From assembly GCF_033115175.1 (NCBI RefSeq), contig NC_084830.1, forward strand, positions 43,965,409 to 44,029,408: a stretch of 64,000 bases of DNA, written 5' to 3'. This document shows positions 17,080 to 27,750 of this stretch, one piece after another (the stretch's first letter is position 1; every line of letters starts with the position of its first letter). The translations under genes were made by a program, and so were the position numbers. Source of the stretch: Lepus europaeus. Taxonomy: Eukaryota; Chordata; Mammalia; Lagomorpha; Leporidae. The notes below the pieces were generated by a model. That model saw only the letters and a list, made by a program, of their open reading frames with translations, did no database searches and had not been told where the DNA came from.

Positions 17080-17553
17080 CTCGGTACCGAGCCTCAGCTT
17101 CGGGGATGCCTGCGGTCCCCTCTCTCCAACCGCCTCATTCCTTCCGCAGCTTTTCTCAATTTGGGAGCTTTGGAGGGAACTTTCTCTTCTTTCAGAGTCC
17201 CCGGGACGCACCCTCGGCGGCGTGGCGACCTGAAGAACGTTCCTACTCCTCGTAGTTCCTCTCCACCCCAGCGGAGGCAGTTCGCTGGCGGCGGGCTTCA
17301 CACCTTTCCCGCCCTACGCGTGTGTACGTTGGGTGCGGAACCACCCGACCTTCCAACCACCCACGAGCTGCGCCCTCTTTCCACAAACCTCCTGAGCCCG
17401 GATTTTTCTTTCTTTTTCTTTTCTTTTCTCTCTTTTTTTTTTTTTTTTTTTTTTTGTGCAGGCACGCGTTTACCTCGCCCACCCCAGCCTCCAAGGTTCC
17501 AAAATGGAGGCCCGGCCACGGCGGCCACGAGCGCCGCCGCATTCGCTCGGAAG
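17080..17553 (+). other. Candidate divergent first exon (long STK3 transcript?)
   Basis: A plus-strand ATG at 17504-17506 with A at -3 and G at +4 begins MEARPRRPRAPPHSLG and runs in phase 2 into a donor, GGAAG followed by GTAGGG, at 17553/17554. A 22-T run followed by GTGCAG at 17461 could also act as an acceptor. In human, a long STK3 (MST2 kinase) isoform begins on the strand opposite OSR2, about 1.8 kb upstream of it as I recall; that distance predicts a start near 17.1 kb here. The canonical STK3 first exon, as I recall, also ends in phase 2. The start given is only that prediction. Many other GT donors exist nearby, for example 19524. Confidence 0.25.
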
Positions 17554-20420
17554 GTAGGGAAGGATCCATAAGCCGACGTAGGGCAGAGCCGCGTGGCCCG
17601 GCAGCGCCTCGGCGGCCTCTGGCCTCTGCGGCCGCGAGGCGCAGGTGCGTGCCCGGAGCGGCCGAGCGCCTGCCGATGGAGCGCCGCGCCGCCCTGAGCT
17701 AGGGGCTCCCCCGGCCCCAGCCACCTCCGCGCCCACCCGGGGCCGGCCCTGGAGATTCTCCGAGCTCAGACTCGGAGCACTCCACGTCCCGTCTCGCGTC
17801 CACGGCGCACGCCTTGCGGGGGCCCACAAACCACAGCTCACCGGCCAGGCTCCCGCCCGGCTACAGCGCACGGCGCGGAAGAGAGGCCGCCGGGCCCACC
17901 GGCGGCGAGGTCTGGGTGTGCGGCCAGGGCAGTGGGTCCCAGAGCCGGCTGCGGTCCCGCCGCGCCCCGGGGTGGGCTGGGTCTCCGCGGAGCCGTCCCA
18001 CTCCCCCTGCGCCCTCGGCAGCTGTTTGGCGGCCGGATCGGTCTGCGCTTCGGCGGACGGGTCATCTGCTATCCTCACGGCTCTGGGCGTTCCACACCAA
18101 GGACGCTTGCAAGGGGGACGGCTCACAGACTGACCAGGGGCGCGAGACCGCTGCAGGTTTACGCCCCGGGAGGCCGGGGAGAGGAAACGCGGAGGAGCTG
18201 GAGGAGGAGGGGGCACGCCGCGCAGGTCCCGGCCCCCCCCCGGCCCACCCAGGAGGCGCTGCCAGTTCGGGCGGCGAGCAGGTGTCAGACAAGGACTTCC
18301 CCAGAGCTGTTTCCGACCCTCTCCGGCCGCGCGCCGAGAACACACTAAACGCTTTTATTTATTTTTTTTGCAACACAGCTTATGGAAACCTTATATATAT
18401 TTTTTTCTTCCAGGGATCCCAGCTGCCTCTACTCCTTAGATCTCATCGACCCACTCCCCCGCTTTTCTCTGCCTCTGCGGGGCGGACACCTTTTGTATTT
18501 GAACTTCGCGCACTGTGTGCTGTTTTTTTTTTTTTTTCCCCTAGCCTGGAGGCATGAGCAGCCCAGCTTTGCCCCGCGTGCGTGCACTCCCTCCGGTCCT
18601 GGAGTAGTGAGAGGCCGGGGCAACGCGGGATCGAAGGCACTGGGCTCAGAAAGGAGGGTGAGAGGGTGTCGGCGAATAAAGGGGGCAGGGCGGAGAAGAT
18701 GAAGTATCTGATCTTTTTCCAAAGTGCGTCGGAGCTGGGATGAGGTGCGAAAGCGCCGGCGCTGGCTGGAGCTCGGCAGCCGGCGGGAAGGGCCGCAGCG
18801 CCCCCTGGAGGCGCAGGCTGAGCATTTTGTGGCGCGGACTCCAGGGGCAGCCACCTGGGCGACCCGCCCCGGGGTGTGAGTGCGTGGACGCCAGCGACCC
18901 CAGCGGCGGCCAGGTCCTGTTCCCCTGGAGCCGAGCCCCCGCACGGCAGGGAAAGGGCAATGCGCGCGGCAGGGGTCCTGGGAGAGGGCCTGGGCACGTC
19001 GTCAGCGCCAATAAACCACTCCGCCCTCCCCGCCAGGCCTTTGCAGGCGCTCCACGTGTGTGTGTGTGTGGGGGGGGCCCTACGACGTCTCGCCTGGCCA
19101 GTTTCCAAGATGGAGCTTCCGACCCACGGCGCCAGTCCGGGCTGCCCTGACTCCCCCAGGACAGGAGAAAGACGCTTCGTCCTGACCCCAGCGCGGGGAG
19201 TTCGCAGGCGGCGGCTTCCAAGGCCAGGGCTATTGCCCCGGCGCGAGATGTAAGGGGTTTCTCAAGGTTCCTTACACAGCGGCCCCGCACACCGCGGCCT
19301 GCGCCTCACGGCACCCCAGCCTCTAAGGCCTTGTAGGGCACGTTTCCCCGACGGGGCTGCCTGGAGCGGGCGCAGGCGCGTGTCGAGGGCGCGGGGCTCG
19401 GCAGGGGCGTGCGCACCATTCCCTGTCCCTGCCAACCGGTCCTGCGGCCCAGCTACCCCAGAGTCCGGCCAGGCCGCTAGTTCCCGGAGCCCGGGGCTGG
19501 CAGTGCCGTGCACAACGGGGAGAGGTGAGGAGGACGCGTTGGGACCAAGGGCGCTCTCCAGATGCCTGCTTCCTCTCCCAGCTTCATCCCGCGGGCGGCC
19601 GAGACGAGAGCCCTTCCGGCCTCCAGCTTGCGGGGGTCCCCAAGCCGAGGAGCTGTCTCGTGGGAACGTTCCGGAGCCGATCCTGGGAGCAGATCCTTCC
19701 TGGAGTTCGGGTGCAATCCGACTTTAGATTTCCCCGGGTGAGATCTTCTGGCCGCGGTAGCAGCGAAGCCCACAGCCAACCCCAGGCCGGGTACCTCGAC
19801 GACCCGCCAACCCGTGGCGCGCCTCGAGATGCTGCCCGCTGCCCCGCGCCTTCGCGCCGTCCGTTGTCCCAAAACTGGTGTAGGGGACCGGAGCCGGCCG
19901 AGCCGCGGGCTGCCCTGCGCACGTGTGGCGCCCGGGTCTGGCTGGGCAGCCTCCAGGCCGCACGGACCGGGCGTGCTTTTGCCGCCAGCGCCCGCCCCCC
20001 CCCGGGGAGAGCCAGGCCAAGTCTTAGCTCCTACGGCAAAGCACAGCTTCGAAAACTCTCGCTGCTCTTCTAACGGATTCCGGCAGTGTTGGGAAGACGT
20101 TGGGCTCTTCGGTGGGCGTCCCTGCGGGGCAACTGCTTTTGCGCGGTTTGGGACGGGCCCGGTTACCGAGCTCTCAAAGGATCATCCTTAGAAAAAAAAA
20201 CTCCGCTGTGTAAGCGTAGGTTTTGTTCTGGTGTCCTCGCGGTGTTTTGTGCGTACCCACAGTTGCCCACGCTGAAACTCCGGGGAGATTCTAGCGGAAG
20301 TCACGGTCCCCGGCAGTGAGCGGGATGCTGCTGGGTTAGCTCTGAGCGTCTGCCTCCGACGTGCGTTCAAGGAACGCCCGTTTGGAAAGTGCCCTGGAGT
20401 TTCCGGTTCTCGCTGCCGAG
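17080..20420. promoter_or_regulatory. Large upstream CpG-rich domain
   Basis: More than 3 kb of CpG-rich DNA centred about 3 kb upstream of the OSR2 first exon, broken only by T-runs (about 17430-17455, 18523-18537). It probably contains the start of a divergent plus-strand transcript. An eroded MER5-like element sits at its right edge. No long ORF here has a recognisable domain. Confidence 0.55.
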
Positions 20421-20465
20421 TACGGGTTTCTGGGGCGTTGAGATGGGTCTAGAGGGACCCTCCAA

Positions 20466-20610
20466 AGCAGAGGTCCTCAAAGTGTGGTTTCACAGCGGCA
20501 GCAGCGTCTGGAACGTGCCGCAAAAAGCCAGTTCTCTGGTCCCACCTCCGGAGTCAGGAGCCTGCGGTTGATTGTGATGCGCGGGGGAGCCTGAGAACCA
20601 CTGACCTCCC
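20466..20610 (+). repeat. MER5A-like DNA transposon relic
   Basis: Starts AGAGGTCCTCAAAGTGTGG and ends TGAGAACCACTG, the terminal inverted repeats of MER5A; the interior has GGTCCCACC and GATTGTGATGC. It has picked up extra CpGs in its GC-rich setting. Its age (early placental) shows the flank was already here then. Confidence 0.75.
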
Positions 20611-23544
20611 CGCCGCCGTGGACCCTGGACAGCAACCGCGGGCGTGCGATTACCTTTCCGGCTCCCTCCCTCCCTCCTCCTCCTTTTGCCTTCCCCTGGG
20701 AGAATGCCCGGTAGGCATCTGGCAAGGAGAAGGTCATTCATTCATTCACTCACTCTTTGGCTCAGGCATCTCATTTTGCGGAGGCATCTCCCAAGTCCTT
20801 GGAAAGGTGCTCAAGTTTGCACAGGTGAACTGAACACGGCCCCTCCCTGGACGGTGCACGAAGAGCGAGGGAGGAAAAAGCAGCCCGGGTGCCTTTCCCT
20901 TTCATGGCTGGTTGTTGTTAATTATTATAATCTAACACCAGATTTGATCACATTCAAGGAACAGGAGCACCCCAGCCGAGTTTAGTTTCCAACCTTTTGG
21001 TGCCCTTGCCTTCCCTTCTCGATCAGACAGATGCCAGTCTTTTGCTATTTGCATCCGGCTCTAGGGACCCTGCGTCTCTTCTGCACGCCGTGCTTGCACA
21101 CTCACCTTCGCACACCCTGTCCACACCCCGCCTACCCTCTCTGCGTCGGGTCGGAGTGCAGGGGCTGGGGAGGGGAGAGTGAGGGGGGCGAGGAGAGTGT
21201 CGCAGCCGCAGATCCTGAGTGGACCAGGGCTCCAGCCTCTGTGCCTGGTGCTGCTCGGGACGCGCTGAGCAAAGCCGAGAGGGACACGGGGGTCGAGCGC
21301 ACTGGCTCCCACCTGCTGGCGTCTTGAGTCCGGCTGCCCCAATAGGCCAGCCCCAGGCAGCTCAGGAAGGGCGCTGAAGTACGACTCTAGACACGGTGAT
21401 TTGGCACTTTAACTTTGGACCAAGTCCTTTTCCTTTCTCTGGGCAGTAAAACACAGTCCACCCATCCCGCACCTTTCCCTGGGGTACCTGAACATCTTTC
21501 CAGCCTTCGCAAGCACCAGATCAACCACCCTGCAGATTTCTCTGTGCACAACTCTAGGTGGGAGATTCTGAGCTCAGCCAGACAAAGAGCGGCCACCGTG
21601 GACCCTTTGCTTCCCTCGGAGATTCTCTGGTGTGGGCAGTGAGAGCCAGAGAAGGCTCTTCTTGGGCCCCCTCCCTCTCCCTCCAGACAGTATCCAGTTC
21701 CTCAAAAATCCAGTCTCACTAGAAGCCTCCGGTCTGTTTTCAGATTTAAAAAAAGGTTTCATTTTAGTGAGTCAGGGCAGGGGAAAACACACACAAAAAC
21801 AATGTGTTCACTGACCCTCATCAATTGTCCACAAGCGTTCATCTCTCCTTGGACAAAGCTTGCTATCTTTAAGTGACCTTTCCTTATGGGATTTTCGAAA
21901 TATAAAATGTATAATGGTCAGGAACATGATAATCTCTTTACAACCAGTGATCGTATTTCTCAACAGGATTTTCTTCCCAGTGCAGATGGTTTGACATAGT
22001 AACATTCAAACCAGCCAGCACTTAGGAAATGCCAAGGCCAATATTTGAATTCAGATACAAGTTTTAACAAAGGAAAACGTATATCCTTGTAGCTGTTTGC
22101 CTGCGAATATTCCCCAGAGGATTAATACACTATTCTTGAATCCAATCCAAGTTAGCAAACTCTACCATCTGTGAGGTGCCAACTCATAAGGCACATATAG
22201 TTCCTTTCAGACAAATATATTTGAGTGTCTGCTATGTACCAGGTACTAGGCAATTGTGTTACTGTTTGAAATCCTGGACTTTCATCCTGACTTGGGGGTT
22301 GGGGGGGAGGCAAGAAAAGTGGGATTTGAAAGTAGATTTCCCCCCGGTTTTGTTAAATTGTTAAAGTATTTGTACTTAACAGTAATTGTTAAAACATTTA
22401 CTGAACTCTCTCTTACATTTTTAGGTCATTTTTACAAGTCAAGGAGAGAAAATCAGCATTTAAGCCAACTCATTCATTTATTGGAAAGTGAATGCCAACA
22501 CAGGCTTAACTTTTGGCTTTCTGACTGGAAGACAACATTTTACCATAATGTTATTTCGCATGATGCCAGGTGATAATTCAACTGTAGATTCCTTATGATT
22601 GGTGACCGTAGCTCACTCAAGCCTGTTCTCACCTCCTGACTGTGTAGAGGAAACAGATCCTTCTTCCCCTGGCCCCCTTGCTGAAGGCAGGAGACAAGGC
22701 AGGGGCAGATGGTTGCATTCGCCCAGTCCTGGTAGTTCTTTGGTAGAACTTGGACCAGGACCCGCTCTGATCCAAGTTTCAGAAAATCTAGGTCTTAGCA
22801 GAAGTAATGAGCTCTGTTACGTTTGCTGCTGAGTTCCAAACCCAGGCAACTTCAAGGCACCGGCATGAGAGGCCGAGAAGACTTAGTCCACATGCTGTTT
22901 CATAATGCCTGATGGCACTGCGTGTCGTAGCCGTGTACTCTGTTTTACAGCCACCTAACCCCTTTTGCCATGTCTTCTCCACAGACCCTTCCCGACCCAT
23001 GCTTGGTAAGTGGGCTCGCCTCCAGGAATCAGCCTGGGTGGATGCTGTGATGGCAGGACACCAGGCAGCAGCGTTTCTAACATGTGTTAGGCCATGGTTG
23101 CCTTTTCCTTTCCCTGGAAAAGAACACACAGTGCAAGCTGTCTCCCAGGCCCTGAGGCAACCATCCAAATGCCCTATGTGGAGGGCCCGCCCAGGCCCAG
23201 GAGAGAGTGGGGGAGAACATGAGTGTGTCATATGGGTGTGTGCTCTAGTCTCGTTCCCTCTGTCTCATCTTTGACCACATTCCCTTGACAAGCCATATGT
23301 CCTGGGAGTGACCTGGAATATATTAAGGTTTGTGGAATCCCTGCAGAGCAAGGGAGCAATAGCAGAGTGGGATCTGAGACCTATGAATTCACGTAACATC
23401 TGTTTATTGCGGCTATTTGGTATAGGTAGGCCCTACCAAGTGGTAGGTAGGGATGCAACAGGAAATAAGGATCTGCAGTCTCGTGGAGAGATGGATAAGT
23501 AAGTAGGCAATTATGATAGAGTTTAAATCAGGAACATAGATGTA
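20611..23544. other. Unique DNA upstream of OSR2, no gene recognised
   Basis: 20.6-21.4 kb is GC-rich with scattered CpGs, the rest is AT-rich. A short MIR/L2-like stretch (GTGTCTGCTATGTACCAGG, near 22230) is the only repeat I recognise. Confidence 0.45.
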
Positions 23545-23690
23545 AGCTTCCTAATTAATGGCTCTATCATGTTGATCGAGTCATACCCCTTGTCAAAGCC
23601 TCAGTTTCTGAATCTGCAAATTAAGGATACTCAGAGGGTTAAATGACATGGGTGCATAGCAATGTTCTTAGTAGTTCTGACTCTTTCTTG
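23545..23690 (+). repeat. MIR
   Basis: Sense MIR core: GCCTCAGTTTCTGAATCTGC, then GAGGGTTAAATGACATG. Confidence 0.65.
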
Positions 23691-24522
23691 CCCGTTAACA
23701 TGAACTGACCTGTCAGCATAAAATCATTCCTCCTCTTCCTGCAAAGACTTGGAGAGGAGACAGTAGAAGAAATTTAACCCAGGGCTTGTATCTAGTTGTT
23801 GAGAGTACGCAAATTAAGTCGCTGCAACACGTGTTAGAGGAAAAGTCAGTCATCTTTGACAGTGAGATTTTTATCAAGAGAAAAATGTCTGCAAGTTCAC
23901 TGTTTCCTGAGAAGTAGGGATACTGTGAGGGTACTTCAAAGTTTGTGGGGAAAAAATGGAATTAAAAGATAATGCACATTCTCACAAAGTTTTTCAAGAT
24001 TTATTTTATATTGTGCATTTCATTTCATTGTACACTTGTTTTTATGGCAGCCAGAGAATACATGGGGTGAATCCATGATTAATAGACTTCTCAGCCTGGA
24101 AGCCATTGTTTTTGGAAATACTCTCTAGTGTAATGATGATGCAACTGATTTTGGTATGTCATTGGCATGAGAAAAATGGCAACAGAATACAATTGAACTG
24201 GGAGTACCAGAAAATTCAAAATAACATAAATTTAAACTACAGAGAAGTTGACTTCTCTCACATGTAAATACAGACAAGCCAGTGTCAAGATGGTGACCAG
24301 ATCCTCGATTGTCAGTTGCTGTACTTGGGATTCTATTATCATGTTGTTTCATCACCTTCAAGACACTATGTTCGCCTTATGGTCCAAGGTGGCTGTGTTC
24401 TGGCTACCAGCAAGGGAAGAGGGCATGCCCCCCTCTGTAAGGAGAGACCTTGGCAGCCAGAACCTAGTCACATGGGTGGCTATGTGCCCAGCTAAAACTC
24501 AGTCTTACATTGCTAAAGAAGA
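23691..24522. other. Non-coding, nothing recognised
   Basis: AT-rich with short ORFs lacking family features; immediately precedes the SINE-dense half of the window. Confidence 0.4.
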
Positions 24523-24845
24523 AGAGGAGTGGGGCAGTGGGTTAAGCTGCTGCCTGTACCAACAGCATCCCATATAAGCACTGGTTCTGTGCTTATCCTG
24601 TGCTTATCCTGGCTTCTGTGCTTCTGATCCAGCTCCCTGCTAATGTGTTTGGGAAGGCAGAGGAAGATGGCTCAAGTGCTCGGACCCTGCCACCCACATG
24701 GGAGACCCGGATGGAGTTCTGGGTTCCTGGCTTTGGCCTGGCCCAGTGGTAGCAGTTAAAGTCATTTAGGGGGTGAACCAAGAGATGCAAGATTCTCTCT
24801 CTTACTCTGCCTACTCAAATAATTAAAATAAATTGATCTCCCGTA
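24523..24845 (+). repeat. CSINE, full-length, diverged
   Basis: Sense C-repeat from GGGGCAGTGGGTTAAGC through CCAGCTCCCTGCTAATG to a CT-rich segment and AATAAATTGATC tail. A short GTGCTTATCCTG duplication lies inside near 24590. Confidence 0.85.
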
Positions 24846-24869
24846 TGTGTGGCATGGGTCCAATATCTT

Positions 24870-24992
24870 GAGCCGTCTTCTGCTGTTTTCTCAGGCACAT
24901 TAGCTGAAAGCATCCAGGGCTTCAGTCTGCTCAGAGAGGATGCTGGCAACACAGGTGGTGGTTTAACCTGCTGCACCAAATGCTGTCCCCTA
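24870..24992 (-). repeat. CSINE 5' fragment, antisense
   Basis: Antisense pieces CTTCTGCTGTTTTCTCAGG and TTAACCTGCTGCACCAAATG show a 5' part only, lacking its tail; it lies between two sense copies. Confidence 0.7.
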
Positions 24993-25020
24993 AAATACGC
25001 CTTTAAAAAGAAAAAAAGGA

Positions 25021-25346
25021 GGGAGGCAGCATTGTGGCATAATGGGTTAAGCAGGCGCCTGCAATGCTGGTGTCCCCCATGGGCACCAGTTCAAATAACA
25101 GCTGTTCCACTTGCAATCCAACTCCCTGCTAATGTGCCTTGGAAAGCAGTGGAAGATAGCACAAGTACTTGGGCTACTGCACCCATGTGCAGAAGAAGCT
25201 CCTGGCTCCTAGCTTTGGCCTGGCCCAGCCCTGGCTGATGTGGCCATTTGGGGAGTGAGACAGTGGATGGAAAATCTCTCCCTCTCTTTCTTTCTGTAAC
25301 TCTGCCTTTCAAATAAATAAAATCAATCTTAAAAAAAAGAAAAAAA
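25021..25346 (+). repeat. CSINE, full-length
   Basis: Starts GGGAGGCAGCATTGTGGC; ends CTGCCTTTCAAATAAATAA plus A-rich tail. The middle block GTGCCTTGGAAAGCAGTGG is intact. Confidence 0.9.
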
Positions 25347-25434
25347 GAGAATGAATGCTGGGAACAAGCAGTGGTCTTGGCTATAGGATGTGTAGGCTTG
25401 GTGCTTGGTTCTTACACAAGTATTATGATTATTC

Positions 25435-25761
25435 TTTTTTTAAAATTTTATTTACTTATTTGAGAGGTGCAGTTACAGACAGAGGGAGAGACAGAGAGAA
25501 AGGTCTTCCATCTGCTAGTTCACTGCTCAGATGGCTGCAGTGTCCAGAGCTGAGCCAATCTGAAACCAGGAGCCAGGAGCTTCTTTTTGGTCTCCCACAC
25601 AGGTGCAGGATCCCAAGGACTTGGGCCATCTTCTCCTGTTTTCACAGCCATCAGCAGGGAGCTGGATAGGAAGAGGAGCAGCCAGGACTTGAACTGGCAC
25701 CCATATGGGATTCTGGCGCCACAGGTGGAAGCTTAGCCTATTATGCCACAGCGCCGGCCCC
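25435..25761 (-). repeat. CSINE, full-length, with target duplication
   Basis: Antisense copy ending GCCACAGCGCCGGCCCC. It is flanked by TGATTATTCTTT (left) and TGATTGTTCTTT (right), a likely 12-bp target-site duplication with one change. Confidence 0.92.
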
Positions 25762-27254
25762 AGTGATTGTTCTTTGTATGTGTGGACACCATACTCACTG
25801 CCATAGGTTCTAGTTGGTTTTCACTGTCTCCTTTGCTGCTTTGTGAATTTGAAGCATTACGTGTATTAGCAGGATTCTATTTGGAAACATCTGGGCATAT
25901 CGCCACTCCTTGCTCCTTGTTCACTGGTAGTTGTGGATGCTGGTATGCAACCTTCTGCTTAGACTGAGAGGCATGAACAAAGGAGGTGGGTCAGGTTTGG
26001 GGAGAAGAGGTATCTGTAGCCTGACTGGGGCAGATCTTGTGGCTCATAAGGCCACTTATACCACGGGGCCATGCTCTCTTTGCGGGGTGCATCCTGGGGG
26101 TCAGGTGGGCTGACTGCCTGGGTCTCCCACAGGAGTTGGGTGAAGGGAAGGGACAGCTCATTACTTGTGGAAAAGCCCCTATAGTGAAGCTCCACATTCT
26201 TCCTGGCCCTATTGCCATACAAAGCCGAGCTGGGGGCGACTGCAAAAGCCAGTAACATGGCTTTGTTCCAGCCTCTGTAAGCTGGCAAACATGTGCAGCT
26301 CAGGGTCCCTGGAGGGGCACCATCAAAATGCAGGCAGACCTCACACACGGTGGGAAGGGCCCGCTCAGCCAGAGCCAAGGACAATCTCTGAAGATAAGTG
26401 TGGAGAGGCTTAATTACCACTGAAAGTTGTTCTGGCCTGACCTCTCTGCCTCGGGTTAACTCTGCCTCTGAGCCTTATCCTGTGTTAACACTTTCAGGCC
26501 TCGAAGGACACTCAGTCACCCGCACTTGCAGGTGGAGAGGGAGGGGTAGGAGGGCTCTGGAGCTCCTCAGTCTCACTGGCTTGAGGAAAGAGGCATTTGT
26601 GGCAGTGTGCAGGGAGAGGGAGCCTTTCCCTGCAGAAACATCTGGAGCGCCACCGAGGACAGACTCATACACACATGTATGTGAGCCCCGGGGGATTCCC
26701 ATGAGCCCGAAAACTGGCTAGATAGTTCCTATTGCACATTGATTTCCTTAAAGGAGGTATTTTATACTCTACCCTGTAATTCAATTCTTTTTGGCTCCCC
26801 AGCCTTCTAAAAAGGAAGAGAACATAAAGTCCAAACAATTTTAAAAACCGAGTTTTCTTTCATTCCACATTGTCAATGTGCACAATTTGGGCAGATTTGC
26901 ACATACCTGTAAGCTATGGGTTGTTTACACCAGCCCTTAGAATATTTTAAAAATAAAGTATAATGTGTTTCAGTCTGTATACAATAGCATTTTCTTTTAT
27001 CAACCCTTCACACACACATGTATTTCCCCCTTTCAGGGCGTCATTCCATGTCTAAATAGTAATGTATACAATTGATGGGTAGGAAGGACGTGTGCGTTTT
27101 ACAGCAAACATACCAAAGGGTGGAAAATACTTGTGTTGATTCCTTAAAATACAGTACTTAATGGCCTGCAGAGTGAGACGAGGCCACCTAAGTTGGTCTG
27201 ACCTTATTCCACATGTTGGGGTTAGAGGATTCATGATAATAGAATATGAAAGTG
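25762..27254. other. Non-coding, no gene recognised
   Basis: Mixed-composition unique DNA; ORFs near 25.96-26.42 kb on both strands show no domain and overlap each other in opposite frames. Confidence 0.4.
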
Positions 27255-27380
27255 TTTTAGAGCTCTTCTGAGTAGCCTTCTCATTTTACTGAGGTGGCCA
27301 TGGAGGCTTAGGAAGAAAATGCTTCTCTCAAGCTGGCCGCCTTTTCCACAGTGGGATCTGGAACTCCTGATTTCAGGTGA
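27255..27380 (-). repeat. Probable MIR fragment
   Basis: Reversed MIR-like pattern: CTCATTTTACTGAGGTGG, GGAGGCTTAGGAAG and GTGGGATCTGGAACTCCTG. Confidence 0.45.
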
Positions 27381-27408
27381 TGGTCCTTCCTTCCTTTTCT
27401 CCCATTTT

Positions 27409-27447
27409 TCCCTCCCTCCCTCCCTCCCTCCCTCCCTCCCTCCCTCT
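27409..27447. repeat. (CCCT)n microsatellite
   Basis: About nine tandem CCCT units between CCATTTTTC and a CSINE; length-variable. Confidence 0.95.
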
Positions 27448-27461
27448 CTCCTTTACTTCTT

Positions 27462-27750
27462 TTTCTTTTTAAAGATTTATTTATTTATTTGAAAGTCAGG
27501 TTACAGGGAGAGACCTTCCATCTGCTGGTTCACTCCCCAGATGGTCGTAGCCAAAGGATCAAGGAGCCAGGAGCTTCAGCTGAGTCTCCCATGTGGGTAC
27601 AGGGGCTCAAGCACTTGGGACATCTTCTGTTGCCTTCCCAGGCTATTTAGCAGGGAGCTGGATTGGATAGAGAATGCAGACATGAACCAGTGCCAAAATG
27701 AGATTCTGACATCACAGGTTTAACCCACTCTGCCCCAGTGCCAGCCCCCC
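27462..27750 (-). repeat. CSINE
   Basis: Antisense, from AAAGATTTATTTATTTATT to CCCCAGTGCCAGCCCCC; slightly shortened inside. Confidence 0.9.

Noticed and set aside
17470..18345. 291-codon minus-strand ORF upstream of OSR2
   Set aside because: Same composition effect; no domain, and competing frames of similar length on the other strand.
25021..25120. tRNA-like start of CSINE copies (A- and B-box-like motifs)
   Set aside because: CSINEs are tRNA-derived, but the copies here lack a foldable cloverleaf and are dispersed retroelements, not tRNA genes.
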